Assembly (NCBI GenBank): GCA_018114805.1 | Contig: CP073042.1 | Coordinates: forward strand, 7,051,501-7,115,500 | DNA from: Candidatus Streptomyces philanthi | GTDB lineage: Bacteria > Actinomycetota > Actinomycetes > Streptomycetales > Streptomycetaceae | Reading direction: 5' to 3' | DNA length: 64,000 nucleotides | Shown: positions 53,132 through 62,182 of the stretch, one piece after another | Position numbering within the stretch: position 1 is the first letter of the stretch | How the letters are laid out: every line of letters begins with the position of its first letter | The notes under the pieces: generated by a model | The model's database searches: none | What the model was told of the DNA's origin: nothing | The model's input: the letters and a program-made list of their open reading frames with translations, nothing else | Made by a program: the position numbers and the translations under genes

Positions 53132-55360
53132 CTAGAGGCGCACCACGGTGACCTCCGTGGCCTTGACGCTGGCCCAGACGGCGGCGCCCTCCGTGAGGCC
53201 GAGTTCCACCGCCGCCGCGGGGGTGATCTCGGCCACCAGGTCGGGCACCCGCGCCGAGCCCAGGACCACCCGCAGCCGGCTGCCCACGGCCGTGATCTCC
53301 CGCACCCGACCCGGCCACACGTTGCGCGGGCTCCCGCTCGGCTGCTCCCGGTGCAGCGAGACCGCCTCGGGCCCAAAGATCGCCAGTGCCGCGCCCGCCT
53401 CCCCGACGGCTTCCGCCTCCTCCACCGCCTCGACCGCCGCCGCGGCACCGGCCGTTCCGCCGCCCGAGACCGGGTGGTCGCCGCCACTTCGCGCGGGCAG
53501 CGGGTCGGCGGTCACCAGGCGCCCCGAGCCCGGCAGCGCGAGGCCGCCGTCCGCGGTGACTGTGCACCGCCAGGCGTTGTGGCCGAGCATGCGGGCCACG
53601 CGGGCGCCGGGTCACCTCGGCCGGCGTCGCGTACTGCGCGACCCGCCCCCGCTCCAGCACCAGCACCCGGTCGGCGAGCGAGACCGCCTCCACTGGGTCG
53701 TGCGTGACGATCAGACAGACGCCGTCGAAGTCGGCCAGGTGCCGGCGCAGCGCGCGGCGTACCTGGGCGCGGGTCGTCTGGTCGAGCGCCGCGAGCGGCT
53801 CGTCGAAGAGCAGCAGACGCGGCCGCGCCGCCAGCGCCCGGGCCAGCGCGACGCGTTGCGCCTGCCCGCCGGAGAGCTGCCCGGGCCGGCGCCGCGCGAG
53901 GGTGTCCCACCCCGAGCCGCTCCAGCCACTCCCGCGCCACCCGGTGCGCCTCGGCCGCGCCGACCCCGCGCGCCCGCAGCCCGTAGGCCGTGTTGCGCGG
54001 AAAGAGCGCGCCGTCCTGGGGCACCCACGCCACCCCCCTGCGGTGCGACGGGAGGTCGCCCACCTCCGCGTCACCCAGCCGCAGCGTGGCCCGCGACCGG
54101 TCGGTGAGCCCGAGCAGGGCGCGCAACAACGTGGTCTTGCCGGCGCCGTTGGGCCCGACGACGGCGATGGTGGTGCCGGGTGGCGCGTCGAGGATCAGCT
54201 CGTTGAAGCCGGTGAGTTCGGCCCGCAGCGACCAGCCGCCCCGCCCCGCACCCGGCGCCCCCGCGCCGTCCCGCCGGCCGCCGCCGGCGGCGCTGCCGCC
54301 CGGGCCGTCCTCGTCCGGGCCGGTCCCCGGGTCGTCGCCCGGGGCCGGAGCGTCGAGCGGGGCGTCGTCCGGGTGCCCGGCCGGTCGGCCCGGCGCGGGC
54401 AGCCCGTCGCCGTCGTACCCGGCCGCGCGCCGGGTTCCGCCGCGTAGCGCGCGGGTGCCGCCGGCCCATCGGCCGCGCAGCGCGAGCAGCACGGCCATCG
54501 CGATCGCCGAGCAGCAGCAGGGACACCGAGGTGGCGGCCGCCGGATCGGCCTGCAACAGCAGGTAGACCTGGAGCGGCAGCGTCTGGGTGACGCCCGGCA
54601 GGTTGCCGGCGAAGGTGATGGTGGCCCCGAACTCGCCCAGCGCCCTGGCCCAGGTCAGCGCGGCGCCCGCGAGCAGCCCCGGCGCCACCAGCGGCAGCGT
54701 GACGGTGCGGAAGACCCGCCACGGACCGGCGCCGAGCGAGGCGGCCCTCTGCTCGTACCGGCGGTCCAACCCGGCGAGCGTGCCCTCCAGGCTGATGACC
54801 AGGAACGGCATCGCCACGAACATCGCCGCGACCACCGCCCCCGCGGTGGAGAACGGCAGCGTGATGCCGAACCAGTCCTCCAGCACCCCATCGAGCAGCC
54901 CTTTGCGGCCGAAGCCCAGCAGCAGGGCCACGCCGCCCACCGTCGGCGGCAGCACCATCGGCAGCAGGACCAGCGAACGCACCAGCGTCTTGCCGGGCAC
55001 CGCGCCCCGGGCGAGCATCCAGGCCAGCGGCACGCCGAGCACCACGGAGATGCCCAGCGACCAGAACGAGACGGTCAACGACAGCCACAGCGCCTCCCGG
55101 ACCGGTGCGCTGCCCAGGTGTGTACCCAACTCGGACCAGGAGGTGCGGGCCACCATGCCGGCCAGCGGGAGCAGCAGGAACGCGACCGTCAGCGCGGCCG
55201 GCAGGGCGAGCGCCAGCGGCGTGCCCGCCCGCGCGGCCCGCCGCCCGTGCCCAGGGCGCCGACCGCCGCGCACCGGCCCCGTCCGCTCCGGCCCCTGGTC
55301 GGCTCCGACCCGGGGAAGACGTCCGAGGCCGTCGCCCTCGTCGTGCGCGCTGCGTTTCAT
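53132..55360 (-). pseudogene. modBC: Molybdate ABC transporter: ModB permease fused to ModC ATPase, frameshifted
   Basis: The ATG at 55360 follows AAGGAACC. The N-terminal half is a ModB permease (LALALPAALTVAFLLLPLAG, VLGVPLAWMLARG, VLLPMVLPPTVGGVALLLGF, with the loop SLGAGPWRVFRTVTLPLVAP). After a frameshift near 54518 the reading continues through an acidic, proline-rich linker straight into ModC, with no stop codon: Walker A VVGPNGAGKTTLL, signature LSGGQAQRVALARAL, Walker B LLLFDEPLAALD and a C-terminal Mop/TOBE domain (SLHREQPSGSPRNVWPG, VEITP-like region, ending VKATEVTVVRL). Further shifts lie near 53915 and 53620. The span is exactly 743 codons. Frameshifts leave a small chance that a stop is hidden at the junction. 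Confidence 0.78.
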
Positions 55361-55389
55361 CCGTGCCGGTTCCTTACGGGCCGAGGGGC

Positions 55390-56172
55390 TCAGGGGCGTT
55401 GGAACCCTGCCTCACGCAGCATCTTCTGCGCCGTGGGCGAGGTCAGCCACCGTACGAACGAGGCGGCCCGCGCCTCGTGTCGGGAGGAGGAGAGGGGTGC
55501 CGCGGGGTAGGTGGCGATGGCGTTCTGGGCGTCGGGGATGGCCACGGTGTCGACGCTGCCCCTGGCGGTGGCCGCGTCGGTGACGTAGACGATGCCCGCG
55601 TCGGTCTCGCCGAGCGTGACCTTGCTGAGAACGGCCCGCACGCTCGGCTCCTGCGACACGGGCTCGACGCTCACGTGCTGCCCGTCGAGCACGGCCTCGC
55701 TGTGGCGGCCCACCGGTACCTCGGGCGCCGCCAGGACCACCTTCAGGTCCTTGTCGGCGAGGTCGCGCAGGCCGCGCAGGCGGTGCGGATTGCCCTCGCC
55801 CACCGCGATCACCAGGCGGTTCTTGGCGATGGTCGTCGTCGGACCGGTCTCGCCCCGCAGCCTGCGCATCGTCGGCAGGTCCGCGGTGACCAGCGCGTCG
55901 GCCGGCGCGCCCTGCCGCACCTGCGCGGCCAGGTCCTGCGACCCGGCGAAGGAGAACCGCACCCGGACGTCAGGGTGCTCCCTCTCGTACGCGTCGCCGA
56001 CCTTGGCGAACACGTCGGTGAGCGAGGCCGCGGCCAACACCGTCAACTGGGTCCCGCCGTCCTCACCGCCGCCGGCGGAGTCGTCGCCGGAGCCGCACCC
56101 GGCCACGGTCAGCAGGGCGGCGAGGCACAGCGCGGCGGCGGTGACCCGGCGCCGCGGGCGGGCGAGGGACAT
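55390..56172 (-). CDS. modA: Molybdate-binding lipoprotein
   Basis: A 260-residue intact periplasmic-type binding protein. The ATG at 56172 gives a signal ending LLTVAGCGSG, a lipobox. The mature part begins LTVLAAASLTDVFAKVGDAY with the oxyanion-binding AAASLT motif; SFAGSQDLAAQVRQGAPADA, VPVGRHSEAVLDG and GETDAGIVYVTDAA are typical. It delivers molybdate or tungstate to the ModBC transporter, whose gene starts 30 bp downstream. Confidence 0.92.
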   Translation of the reverse strand: MSLARPRRRVTAAALCLAALLTVAGCGSGDDSAGGGEDGGTQLTVLAAASLTDVFAKVGDAYEREHPDVRVRFSFAGSQDLAAQVRQGAPADALVTADLPTMRRLRGETGPTTTIAKNRLVIAVGEGNPHRLRGLRDLADKDLKVVLAAPEVPVGRHSEAVLDGQHVSVEPVSQEPSVRAVLSKVTLGETDAGIVYVTDAATARGSVDTVAIPDAQNAIATYPAAPLSSSRHEARAASFVRWLTSPTAQKMLREAGFQRP

Positions 56173-56256
56173 GGAGGGCTCCTCGCAGATCCTGGACGGG
56201 GGCTTGCGCGGGCCCGGGCCGGCCACGGCGGGTCCGTACGGTGGCGAGCCGGCGGG

Positions 56257-56678
56257 TCAGACGCGGTCGATGTGCACGTTGGTGGACTTCACCCGCGCGG
56301 TGGCGCGCACGCCCACCTCAAGGCCGAGTTCCTCCACGGCCTCCCGGGTGAGCAGCGAGACCAGCCGATGCGGCCCGGCCTGCATCTCCACCTGGGCCGC
56401 GACGTCACCGAGCTTGACGGCGGTGACGATGCCCGCGAAGGCGTTGCGGGCCGAGGTGTACGGCACGTCCTCCTCACCCTCGGCGGCCTGTGCCAACTCC
56501 ACGGAGAACGCCGCGAGGTGCCGGCCGTCGATCAACCCCCGCCCGCCCTCGTCGCGGTGGGTCGCGACACGGCCCGCGTCGGCCCACCGGCGCACGGTGT
56601 CAGCGCTGACGCCGAGCAACCGCGCGGCCTGACCGATGCCGTAGGACTGGCGGCCTGACCAATGCCGTAGGACTGCAT
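56257..56678 (-). pseudogene. HTH plus TOBE/Mop molybdate-responsive protein, disrupted by a 26-bp duplication at its start
   Basis: The body reads QSYGIGQAARLLGVSADTVR, a MerR-like HTH, then a Mop/TOBE domain (SARNAFAGIVTAVKLGDVAA, then PHRLVSLLTREAVEELGLEV) ending VKSTNVHIDRV. Mop domains bind molybdate, so this is probably the molybdate sensor or a homeostasis protein for modA-modBC. The ATG at 56678 begins MQSYGIGQAA in the first copy of a tandem 26-bp repeat. The second copy restarts the same residues in another frame. Removing 26 bp gives 132 codons with a normal start, so the duplication alone explains the break. Confidence 0.8.
56624..56675. repeat. 26-bp tandem duplication
   Basis: Copies at 56624-56649 and 56650-56675 differ at one position (G at 56635, A at 56661). 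It begins right after the start codon of the HTH-Mop gene and shifts its frame. Confidence 0.95.
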
Positions 56679-57077
56679 GTGCGGGACAATAAGCGCCGCC
56701 TGGCAGCATCTGCAAACGTGCGAGCGGGAATCGCTGGCATCTGCTGCCTGGTCTCCACTTCCTGCGCCTCCCAGGCTCTCTCCCATGAGCACGCTCCCAC
56801 GCACCGGCCCAAGGCGGCGCACTGAAGCGCGTCGGGAGCGGGAACGCCGGGCGCACCCTCCGCACGCCCATCCGTGCATCACCTCACCGCCCTCGCCGCG
56901 CCACCCGGCGTACGGCGCGGGGCCTGGTGCGCGGCGTGCCGCTCGGGCGGTACGGGCGGCTCGACGCAGGTGAGAGCCCCGGCCTCGCGGCACGGGTGGT
57001 GACGCGACCGGGGCGGGGAGGGGAGGGCTGTCGGCGGCGGAACGGCGTGCGGGCTGGGGCCGTCCCGCCGGGAGCCG
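56679..57077. other. 399-bp intergenic region
   Basis: No gene is supported. The left part (56690-56770) is less GC-rich and should contain the promoter of the molybdate operon. The rest is GC-rich sequence between it and the stop of the phosphopantetheinyl transferase gene. Confidence 0.45.
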
Positions 57078-57881
57078 CTAGCGGCCGGCCGGCACCGTCG
57101 CGGGCGGCACCACGATCGCCGTGACGACGAAGCCGTCGTGGATCACCCAGCGGCCGTCGAACCTGGTGAAGGGGAACCCGTCGGGAATATCCGCCGAGGG
57201 CAGCAGGCGGGCCCGGAAGGTGCCCTGGTGGGCGGGGGCCTCGGCGCCGCCGGAGGTCGCGGCCTCTGGGGCGAAGGTCAACTCCGCGTCGGAGAAGTCC
57301 ATTTCGCGCCGGGCCAGCGGGTACCACGCCTTGAAGACGCTCTCCTTGGCGCTGAACAGGAGCCGGTCCCAGTGCACCGGGCCGCCGTGCCCCCAGGCGC
57401 CGTCGGCGATCCGCTGACCGCGCTCCCGCTCGGCGTCCAGCGACACGATGCCGAGCACGCCGTCGGGCAGCGGCGCGTGCGGTTCCGCGTCGATGCCGAT
57501 CGAACGGGCCGCCGTGTGCGGGACCAGGGCCGCGGCGCGGTACCCGTCGCAGTGCGTCATGCTGCCCACCACGCCGTCGGGCCAGTTGGGCTCGCCGCGC
57601 TTGCCCGGCAGGACCGGGGTGGGCGGGAGGTCGAGGCCGGCCATCGCGCGCCGCGCGCAGGCGCGTACCGTGGTGAACTCGCGGCGCCGCTTGAGCACCG
57701 CGCGTTCGAGCAGCGCAGCCTCTTCGGGAAAGAGGGCGTCGGGCTCGGCGTCGGTCCGCACGGCCTCGGCCCAGGAGACGGTGGGGGGGACCAGTGCGTT
57801 CGATATGACGGACGCCATCGGGACAGGTGCCGCCCCGCTTGTCAAGTCCTTCACAGCGGCCTCGTCCGTGTCCCGCCCCAT
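57078..57881 (-). CDS. Sfp/EntD-type 4-prime-phosphopantetheinyl transferase
   Basis: A 267-residue intact enzyme that activates carrier proteins of polyketide, peptide or siderophore synthases with coenzyme A. Seen are LFPEEAALLERAVLKRRREF, the CoA-site MTHCDGYRAAALV, the Mg motif SIGIDAEPHAPLPDGVL (Asp131, Glu133), and FSAKESVFKAWYPL with Lys179, Glu180 and Lys184. ATG 57881 has AGGGGG eight bases upstream; ATG 57818 is a possible shorter start. It is divergent from mutA across a region containing an exact 20-bp tandem repeat. No synthase is in the window. Confidence 0.9.
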   Translation of the reverse strand: MGRDTDEAAVKDLTSGAAPVPMASVISNALVPPTVSWAEAVRTDAEPDALFPEEAALLERAVLKRRREFTTVRACARRAMAGLDLPPTPVLPGKRGEPNWPDGVVGSMTHCDGYRAAALVPHTAARSIGIDAEPHAPLPDGVLGIVSLDAERERGQRIADGAWGHGGPVHWDRLLFSAKESVFKAWYPLARREMDFSDAELTFAPEAATSGGAEAPAHQGTFRARLLPSADIPDGFPFTRFDGRWVIHDGFVVTAIVVPPATVPAGR

Positions 57882-57894
57882 GGCCAACCCCCTA

Positions 57895-57934
57895 TTTGTG
57901 CGTAAGCGCCTTGCTTTGTGCGTAAGCGCCTTGC
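57895..57934. repeat. Exact 20-bp tandem duplication in the divergent promoter region
   Basis: TTTGTGCGTAAGCGCCTTGC occurs at 57895-57914 and again at 57915-57934, 14 bp upstream of the phosphopantetheinyl transferase start. A GCG-TAA-GCG-like word in each copy could act as a repeated regulator half-site. Confidence 0.95.
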
Positions 57935-58048
57935 AGGTCATTCTGTCTCTGACCCTAGCGATCTGTCGCGCTTGGCAGGAGCGAACGAGGGGAAGATCAC
58001 AGTGTGCCCTACTCCTGTCGTTCACAAACCTCCCCTAGTCTCCGTCGC

Positions 58049-59944
58049 ATGACGGTCTTGCCCGACGGGCTCCCCTTGGTAGCCGAGTTCCCGGACGCAT
58101 CCCGAGAGCAGTGGCAGCAGCTAGTTGGCCACGTGCTGCGCAAGTCCGGCGCGTCCGACGCCACCGGCGTCGCGGCCGAGGAGGCGCTCAGAACCCCGCT
58201 CCAGGACGGCCTCTTCGCCCGCCCCCTCTACACCGCTGACGACGCCCCCGACGCGACCCTCGTCGGCTACCCCGGCTTCCCCCCCTTCGTGCGCGGCGGG
58301 CGTCCCGAGGGAGCGGCGGTCGCCGGCTGGGACGTACGTCAACGCCACGCGCACCCCGATCCCGAGCGCACCCGGGAGGCGGTCCTCGCCGACCTGGAGA
58401 ACGGGGTCTCCTCGCTGTGGCTGGCGGTCGGCGACGGGGCGCTGCCCACCGACGCGCTGCCCCGGGCCCTGGAGGGGGTCTACCTCGACCTGCTGACCGT
58501 CGCCCTCGACGCGGGCCCCGACTTCGCCGCCGCGGGCTCGGCCCTGCTCGCCCTCTACGACCAGCGCGAGGTGCCTCAGCACGCCGCGCTCGCCGTCCTC
58601 GGCGCCGACCCGTACGGCGTCCTGGCCCGCACCGGCCGCGCCGAGGCCCTGGCCGGGCACCTGGCCGCCGCCACCGAGCTGGCCCGCCGGGCCAGCCGCG
58701 ACCACCCGGGCGTGCGGGCGCTGAGCGTGGACGCGCTGCCCTACCACGAGGCCGGCGGCTCGACCGCCGAGGAACTCGGCGCCTCGCTCGCCGCCGGCGT
58801 CGGCTACCTGCGCGAGCTGACCTCGGCCGGTCTGTCCGTCGACGCGGCGCTGGCGCAACTGGAGTTCCGCTACGCGGCCACCGCCGACCAGTTCCTGACC
58901 ATCGCCAAGCTGCGCGCCGCCCGCCGCCTGTGGGCTAGGGTCGCGCGGGTCTGCGGCGCGGCCGACGGCAGCGCCGCGCAGCGGCAGCACGCGGTGACCT
59001 CGCCGGTCATGATGACCCGGCGCGACCCGTGGGTGAACATGCTCCGCACCACCGTCGCCACCCTGGGCGCCGGCGCCGGCGGCGCCGACGCCGTGACCGT
59101 GCTGCCCTTCGACAGCGAGCTGGGCCTGCCCGACGGCTTCGCCCGCCGCGTCGCCCGCAACACCTCCTCCATCCTTATCGAGGAGTCGCACCTGGCCCGC
59201 GTCATCGACCCGGCCGGCGGCTCCTGGTACGTGGAGCGGCTGACCGCCGAGGTCGCCGAGGCCGCCTGGGCCTTCTTCCAGGAGATCGAGGCCGCCGGCG
59301 GCATGGCCAGCGGGCTCACCTCCGGGCTGATCCCCGACCGGCTGGCCGCCACCTGGCAGCGCCGTTCGAAGGACCTCGCGAGGCGCAAGGAGCCGATCAC
59401 CGGCGTCAGCGAGTTCCCGCTGCTGGACGAGCGCCCCATCGAGCGCGAGCCGGCCCCCGCCGTGGCGACGCCGGAGGGCGGCCTGCCCCGGGTGCGCCGC
59501 GACGAGGCGTACGAGCGGCTCAGGGCCCGCAGCGACGCCCACCGGGCGACGGCGGGGGAGCGGCCGAAGGTCTTCCTCGCGACGCTCGGCCCGGCCGCCG
59601 CGTACACCGCACGGGCCACCTTCGCCGCCAACCTGTTCCAGGCCGGTGGCATCGAGGCCGTGCGGGAACAGGCCGGCACCGACCCGCGGGCGGCGGCCGA
59701 GGCGTTCGCCGGCAGCGGCGCGCGGATCGCCTGCCTGTGCTCGACCGACCAGCTCTACGCGGAGCAGGCCGAAGACGCCGCCGCCCGGCTCAAGTCCGCG
59801 GGAGCCACCCGGGTCTACCTGGCGGGCCGCCCCGGCGAGCGGCGGGAAGACTACGTGCGGGCCGGGGTGGACGAGTTCGTCTTCGCGGGCTGCGACGCGG
59901 TCGAGGTGCTGACCTCGGCCCTGAACACCATGGGGATTGCGTGA
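58049..59944 (+). CDS. mutA: Methylmalonyl-CoA mutase small subunit
   Basis: A 631-residue intact subunit starting at ATG 58049. It has the mutase barrel (AVAGWDVRQRHAHPDPERTR, HEAGGSTAEELGASLAAGVG, LEFRYAATADQFLTIAKLRA, VIDPAGGSWYVERLT) and a degenerate C-terminal cobalamin-like domain lacking the DxHxxG motif, as expected for the non-catalytic subunit. It pairs with MutB. The two genes overlap at TGATG. Together they interconvert succinyl-CoA and methylmalonyl-CoA, a polyketide extender source and propionate route. Confidence 0.95.
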   Translation: MTVLPDGLPLVAEFPDASREQWQQLVGHVLRKSGASDATGVAAEEALRTPLQDGLFARPLYTADDAPDATLVGYPGFPPFVRGGRPEGAAVAGWDVRQRHAHPDPERTREAVLADLENGVSSLWLAVGDGALPTDALPRALEGVYLDLLTVALDAGPDFAAAGSALLALYDQREVPQHAALAVLGADPYGVLARTGRAEALAGHLAAATELARRASRDHPGVRALSVDALPYHEAGGSTAEELGASLAAGVGYLRELTSAGLSVDAALAQLEFRYAATADQFLTIAKLRAARRLWARVARVCGAADGSAAQRQHAVTSPVMMTRRDPWVNMLRTTVATLGAGAGGADAVTVLPFDSELGLPDGFARRVARNTSSILIEESHLARVIDPAGGSWYVERLTAEVAEAAWAFFQEIEAAGGMASGLTSGLIPDRLAATWQRRSKDLARRKEPITGVSEFPLLDERPIEREPAPAVATPEGGLPRVRRDEAYERLRARSDAHRATAGERPKVFLATLGPAAAYTARATFAANLFQAGGIEAVREQAGTDPRAAAEAFAGSGARIACLCSTDQLYAEQAEDAAARLKSAGATRVYLAGRPGERREDYVRAGVDEFVFAGCDAVEVLTSALNTMGIA

Positions 59945-62178
59945 TGCGAGGCGAAGCAGCAGCGACGGGCCAGATCCCGAACTTTGCGGACGTCGAACTG
60001 GCCGAGGAGGGCGAGTCTCCCGGCCGCACCGCCGACGACTGGCGCGCCGCGCTCCGCGAGAGCACCGGCAAGGACGAGGACGCGCTGGTCTGGGAGACGC
60101 CCGAGGGCATCGGCGTCAAGCCGCTCTACGGCGCCGAGGACCTGGCGGGTGTCGACTTCCTGAACACCTACCCGGGCATCGCGCCCTACCTGCGCGGCCC
60201 GTACCCGACGATGTACGTCAACCAGCCGTGGACGGTGCGCCAGTACGCGGGCTTCTCCACCGCCGAGGAGTCCAACGCCTTCTACCGGCGCAACCTAGCC
60301 GCGGGGCAGAAGGGCCTGTCGGTCGCCTTCGACCTGCCCACCCACCGCGGCTACGACAGCGACCACCCGCGGGTGACCGGCGACGTCGGCATGGCGGGCG
60401 TGGCCATCGACTCGATCTACGACATGCGGCAGCTCTTCGACGGCATCCCGCTGGACAAGATGAGCGTGTCGATGACGATGAACGGCGCGGTGCTGCCCGT
60501 GCTCGCGCTGTACATCGTCGCCGCCGAGGAGCAGGGCGTCGCGCCCGAGAAGCTGGCCGGAACCATTCAGAACGACATTCTGAAGGAGTTCATGGTCCGC
60601 AACACCTATATCTACCCGCCGCAGCCCTCCATGCGGATCATCTCCGACATCTTCGCGTACACCTCGCAGAAGATGCCGCGCTACAACTCCATCTCCATCT
60701 CCGGCTACCACATCCAGGAGGCCGGGGCCACCGCCGACCTGGAGTTGGCGTACACCCTCGCCGACGGCGTGGAGTATCTGCGGGCCGGGCTGGACGCGGG
60801 CATGGACGTGGACGCCTTCGCGCCGCGCCTCTCGTTCTTCTGGGCCATCGGCATGAACTTCTTCATGGAGATCGCCAAGCTGCGCGCGGCCCGCCTGCTG
60901 TGGGCCAAGCTGGTCAAGCAGTTCGACCCCAAGAACGCCAAGTCCCTCTCGCTGCGCACCCATTCGCAGACCTCGGGCTGGTCGCTGACCGCGCAGGACG
61001 TGTTCAACAACGTCGCCCGCACCTGCGTCGAGGCCATGGCCGCCACCCAGGGCCACACCCAGTCGCTGCACACCAACGCGCTGGACGAGGCGCTGGCGCT
61101 GCCCACCGACTTCTCCGCCCGCATCGCCCGCAACACTCAACTCCTGCTCCAGCAGGAGTCGGGCACCACCCGGGCCATCGACCCCTGGGGCGGCAGCGCG
61201 TACGTGGAGCGCCTCACCCTCGACCTCGCGCGCCGCGCCTGGCAGCACATCGAGGAGGTCGAGGTGGCCGGCGGCATGGCGAAGGCCATCGACGCGGGCA
61301 TCCCCAAGCTGCGTGTCGAGGAGGCCGCCGCCCGCACCCAGGCCCGCATCGACTCGGGCCGGCAGCCGGTGATCGGCATCAACAAGTACCGGGTGGACAG
61401 CGACGAGCAGATCGACGTCCTCAAGGTCGACAACTCCGCCGTGCGGGCCCAGCAGATCGACAAGCTGCGCCGGCTGTGCGAGGAGCGGGACGAGCAGGCG
61501 TGTCAGGATGCGCTGCGGGCGCTGACCGGCGCGGCCCGGGACGGCGCCCAGCGCGGCGGCGGCCTGGAGGGCAACCTGCTGGCCCTGTCTGTGAACGCGG
61601 CTCGGGCCAAGGCCACCGTCGGCGAGATCTCCGACGCCCTGGAGAAGGTGTACAGGCGGCACTCCGGCCAGATCCGTACGATCTCCGGTGTGTACCGAGA
61701 CGAGGCAGGAACGCCATCAGGAGTGGAGCGCACCCGGGCGCTGGTCCGCGCCTTCGAGGAGGCCGAGGGCCGGCGCCCGCGCATCCTGGTCGCCAAGATG
61801 GGCCAGGACGGGCACGACCGGGGCCAGAAGGTGATCGCCACCGCCTTCGCCGACCTGGGCTTCGACGTGGACGTCGGCCCGCTGTTCCAGACCCCCGCCG
61901 AGGTCGCCCGGCAGGCGGTGGAGGCCGACGTGCACATCGTCGGCGTCTCCTCGCTGGCCGCCGGCCACCTCACGCTGGTGCCGGCGCTGCGTGAGCAACT
62001 GGCTGAGGCGGGGAGGGAGGACATCACCATCGTGGTGGGCGGCGTCATCCCGCCGCAGGACGTCGAGACGCTGTGCGAGATGGGCGCGGCCGCCGTCTTC
62101 CCACCCGGCACGGTGATCCCCGACGCCGCCCACGACCTGGTCACGTCGCTGGGCGCGGCGCTCGGCCACGAGCTGTGA
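59944..62178 (+). CDS. mutB: Methylmalonyl-CoA mutase large (catalytic) subunit
   Basis: A 744-residue intact adenosylcobalamin enzyme. The barrel shows YAGFSTAEESNAFYRRNLAA, VAFDLPTHRGYDSDHPRVTG, MNGAVLPVLALYIVAAEEQG, TIQNDILKEFMVRNTYIYPP and RTHSQTSGWSLTAQ. The C-terminal B12 domain carries Asp622, His624 and Gly627 (GQDGHDRGQKV), where the His ligates cobalt. The ATG shares one base with the mutA stop. It is unbroken over 2.2 kb, in contrast to many neighbours. Confidence 0.97.
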   Translation: MRGEAAATGQIPNFADVELAEEGESPGRTADDWRAALRESTGKDEDALVWETPEGIGVKPLYGAEDLAGVDFLNTYPGIAPYLRGPYPTMYVNQPWTVRQYAGFSTAEESNAFYRRNLAAGQKGLSVAFDLPTHRGYDSDHPRVTGDVGMAGVAIDSIYDMRQLFDGIPLDKMSVSMTMNGAVLPVLALYIVAAEEQGVAPEKLAGTIQNDILKEFMVRNTYIYPPQPSMRIISDIFAYTSQKMPRYNSISISGYHIQEAGATADLELAYTLADGVEYLRAGLDAGMDVDAFAPRLSFFWAIGMNFFMEIAKLRAARLLWAKLVKQFDPKNAKSLSLRTHSQTSGWSLTAQDVFNNVARTCVEAMAATQGHTQSLHTNALDEALALPTDFSARIARNTQLLLQQESGTTRAIDPWGGSAYVERLTLDLARRAWQHIEEVEVAGGMAKAIDAGIPKLRVEEAAARTQARIDSGRQPVIGINKYRVDSDEQIDVLKVDNSAVRAQQIDKLRRLCEERDEQACQDALRALTGAARDGAQRGGGLEGNLLALSVNAARAKATVGEISDALEKVYRRHSGQIRTISGVYRDEAGTPSGVERTRALVRAFEEAEGRRPRILVAKMGQDGHDRGQKVIATAFADLGFDVDVGPLFQTPAEVARQAVEADVHIVGVSSLAAGHLTLVPALREQLAEAGREDITIVVGGVIPPQDVETLCEMGAAAVFPPGTVIPDAAHDLVTSLGAALGHEL

Positions 62179-62182
62179 GCCC

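Noticed and set aside
30576..58025. A polyketide or nonribosomal peptide cluster, suggested by the thioesterase and phosphopantetheinyl transferase
   Set aside because: No ketosynthase, adenylation, condensation or carrier-protein domain is present between or around them. The two genes are 26 kb apart and in unrelated surroundings.
60295..61662. 455-codon minus-strand frame over mutB
   Set aside because: Antisense shadow of an intact and highly conserved gene.
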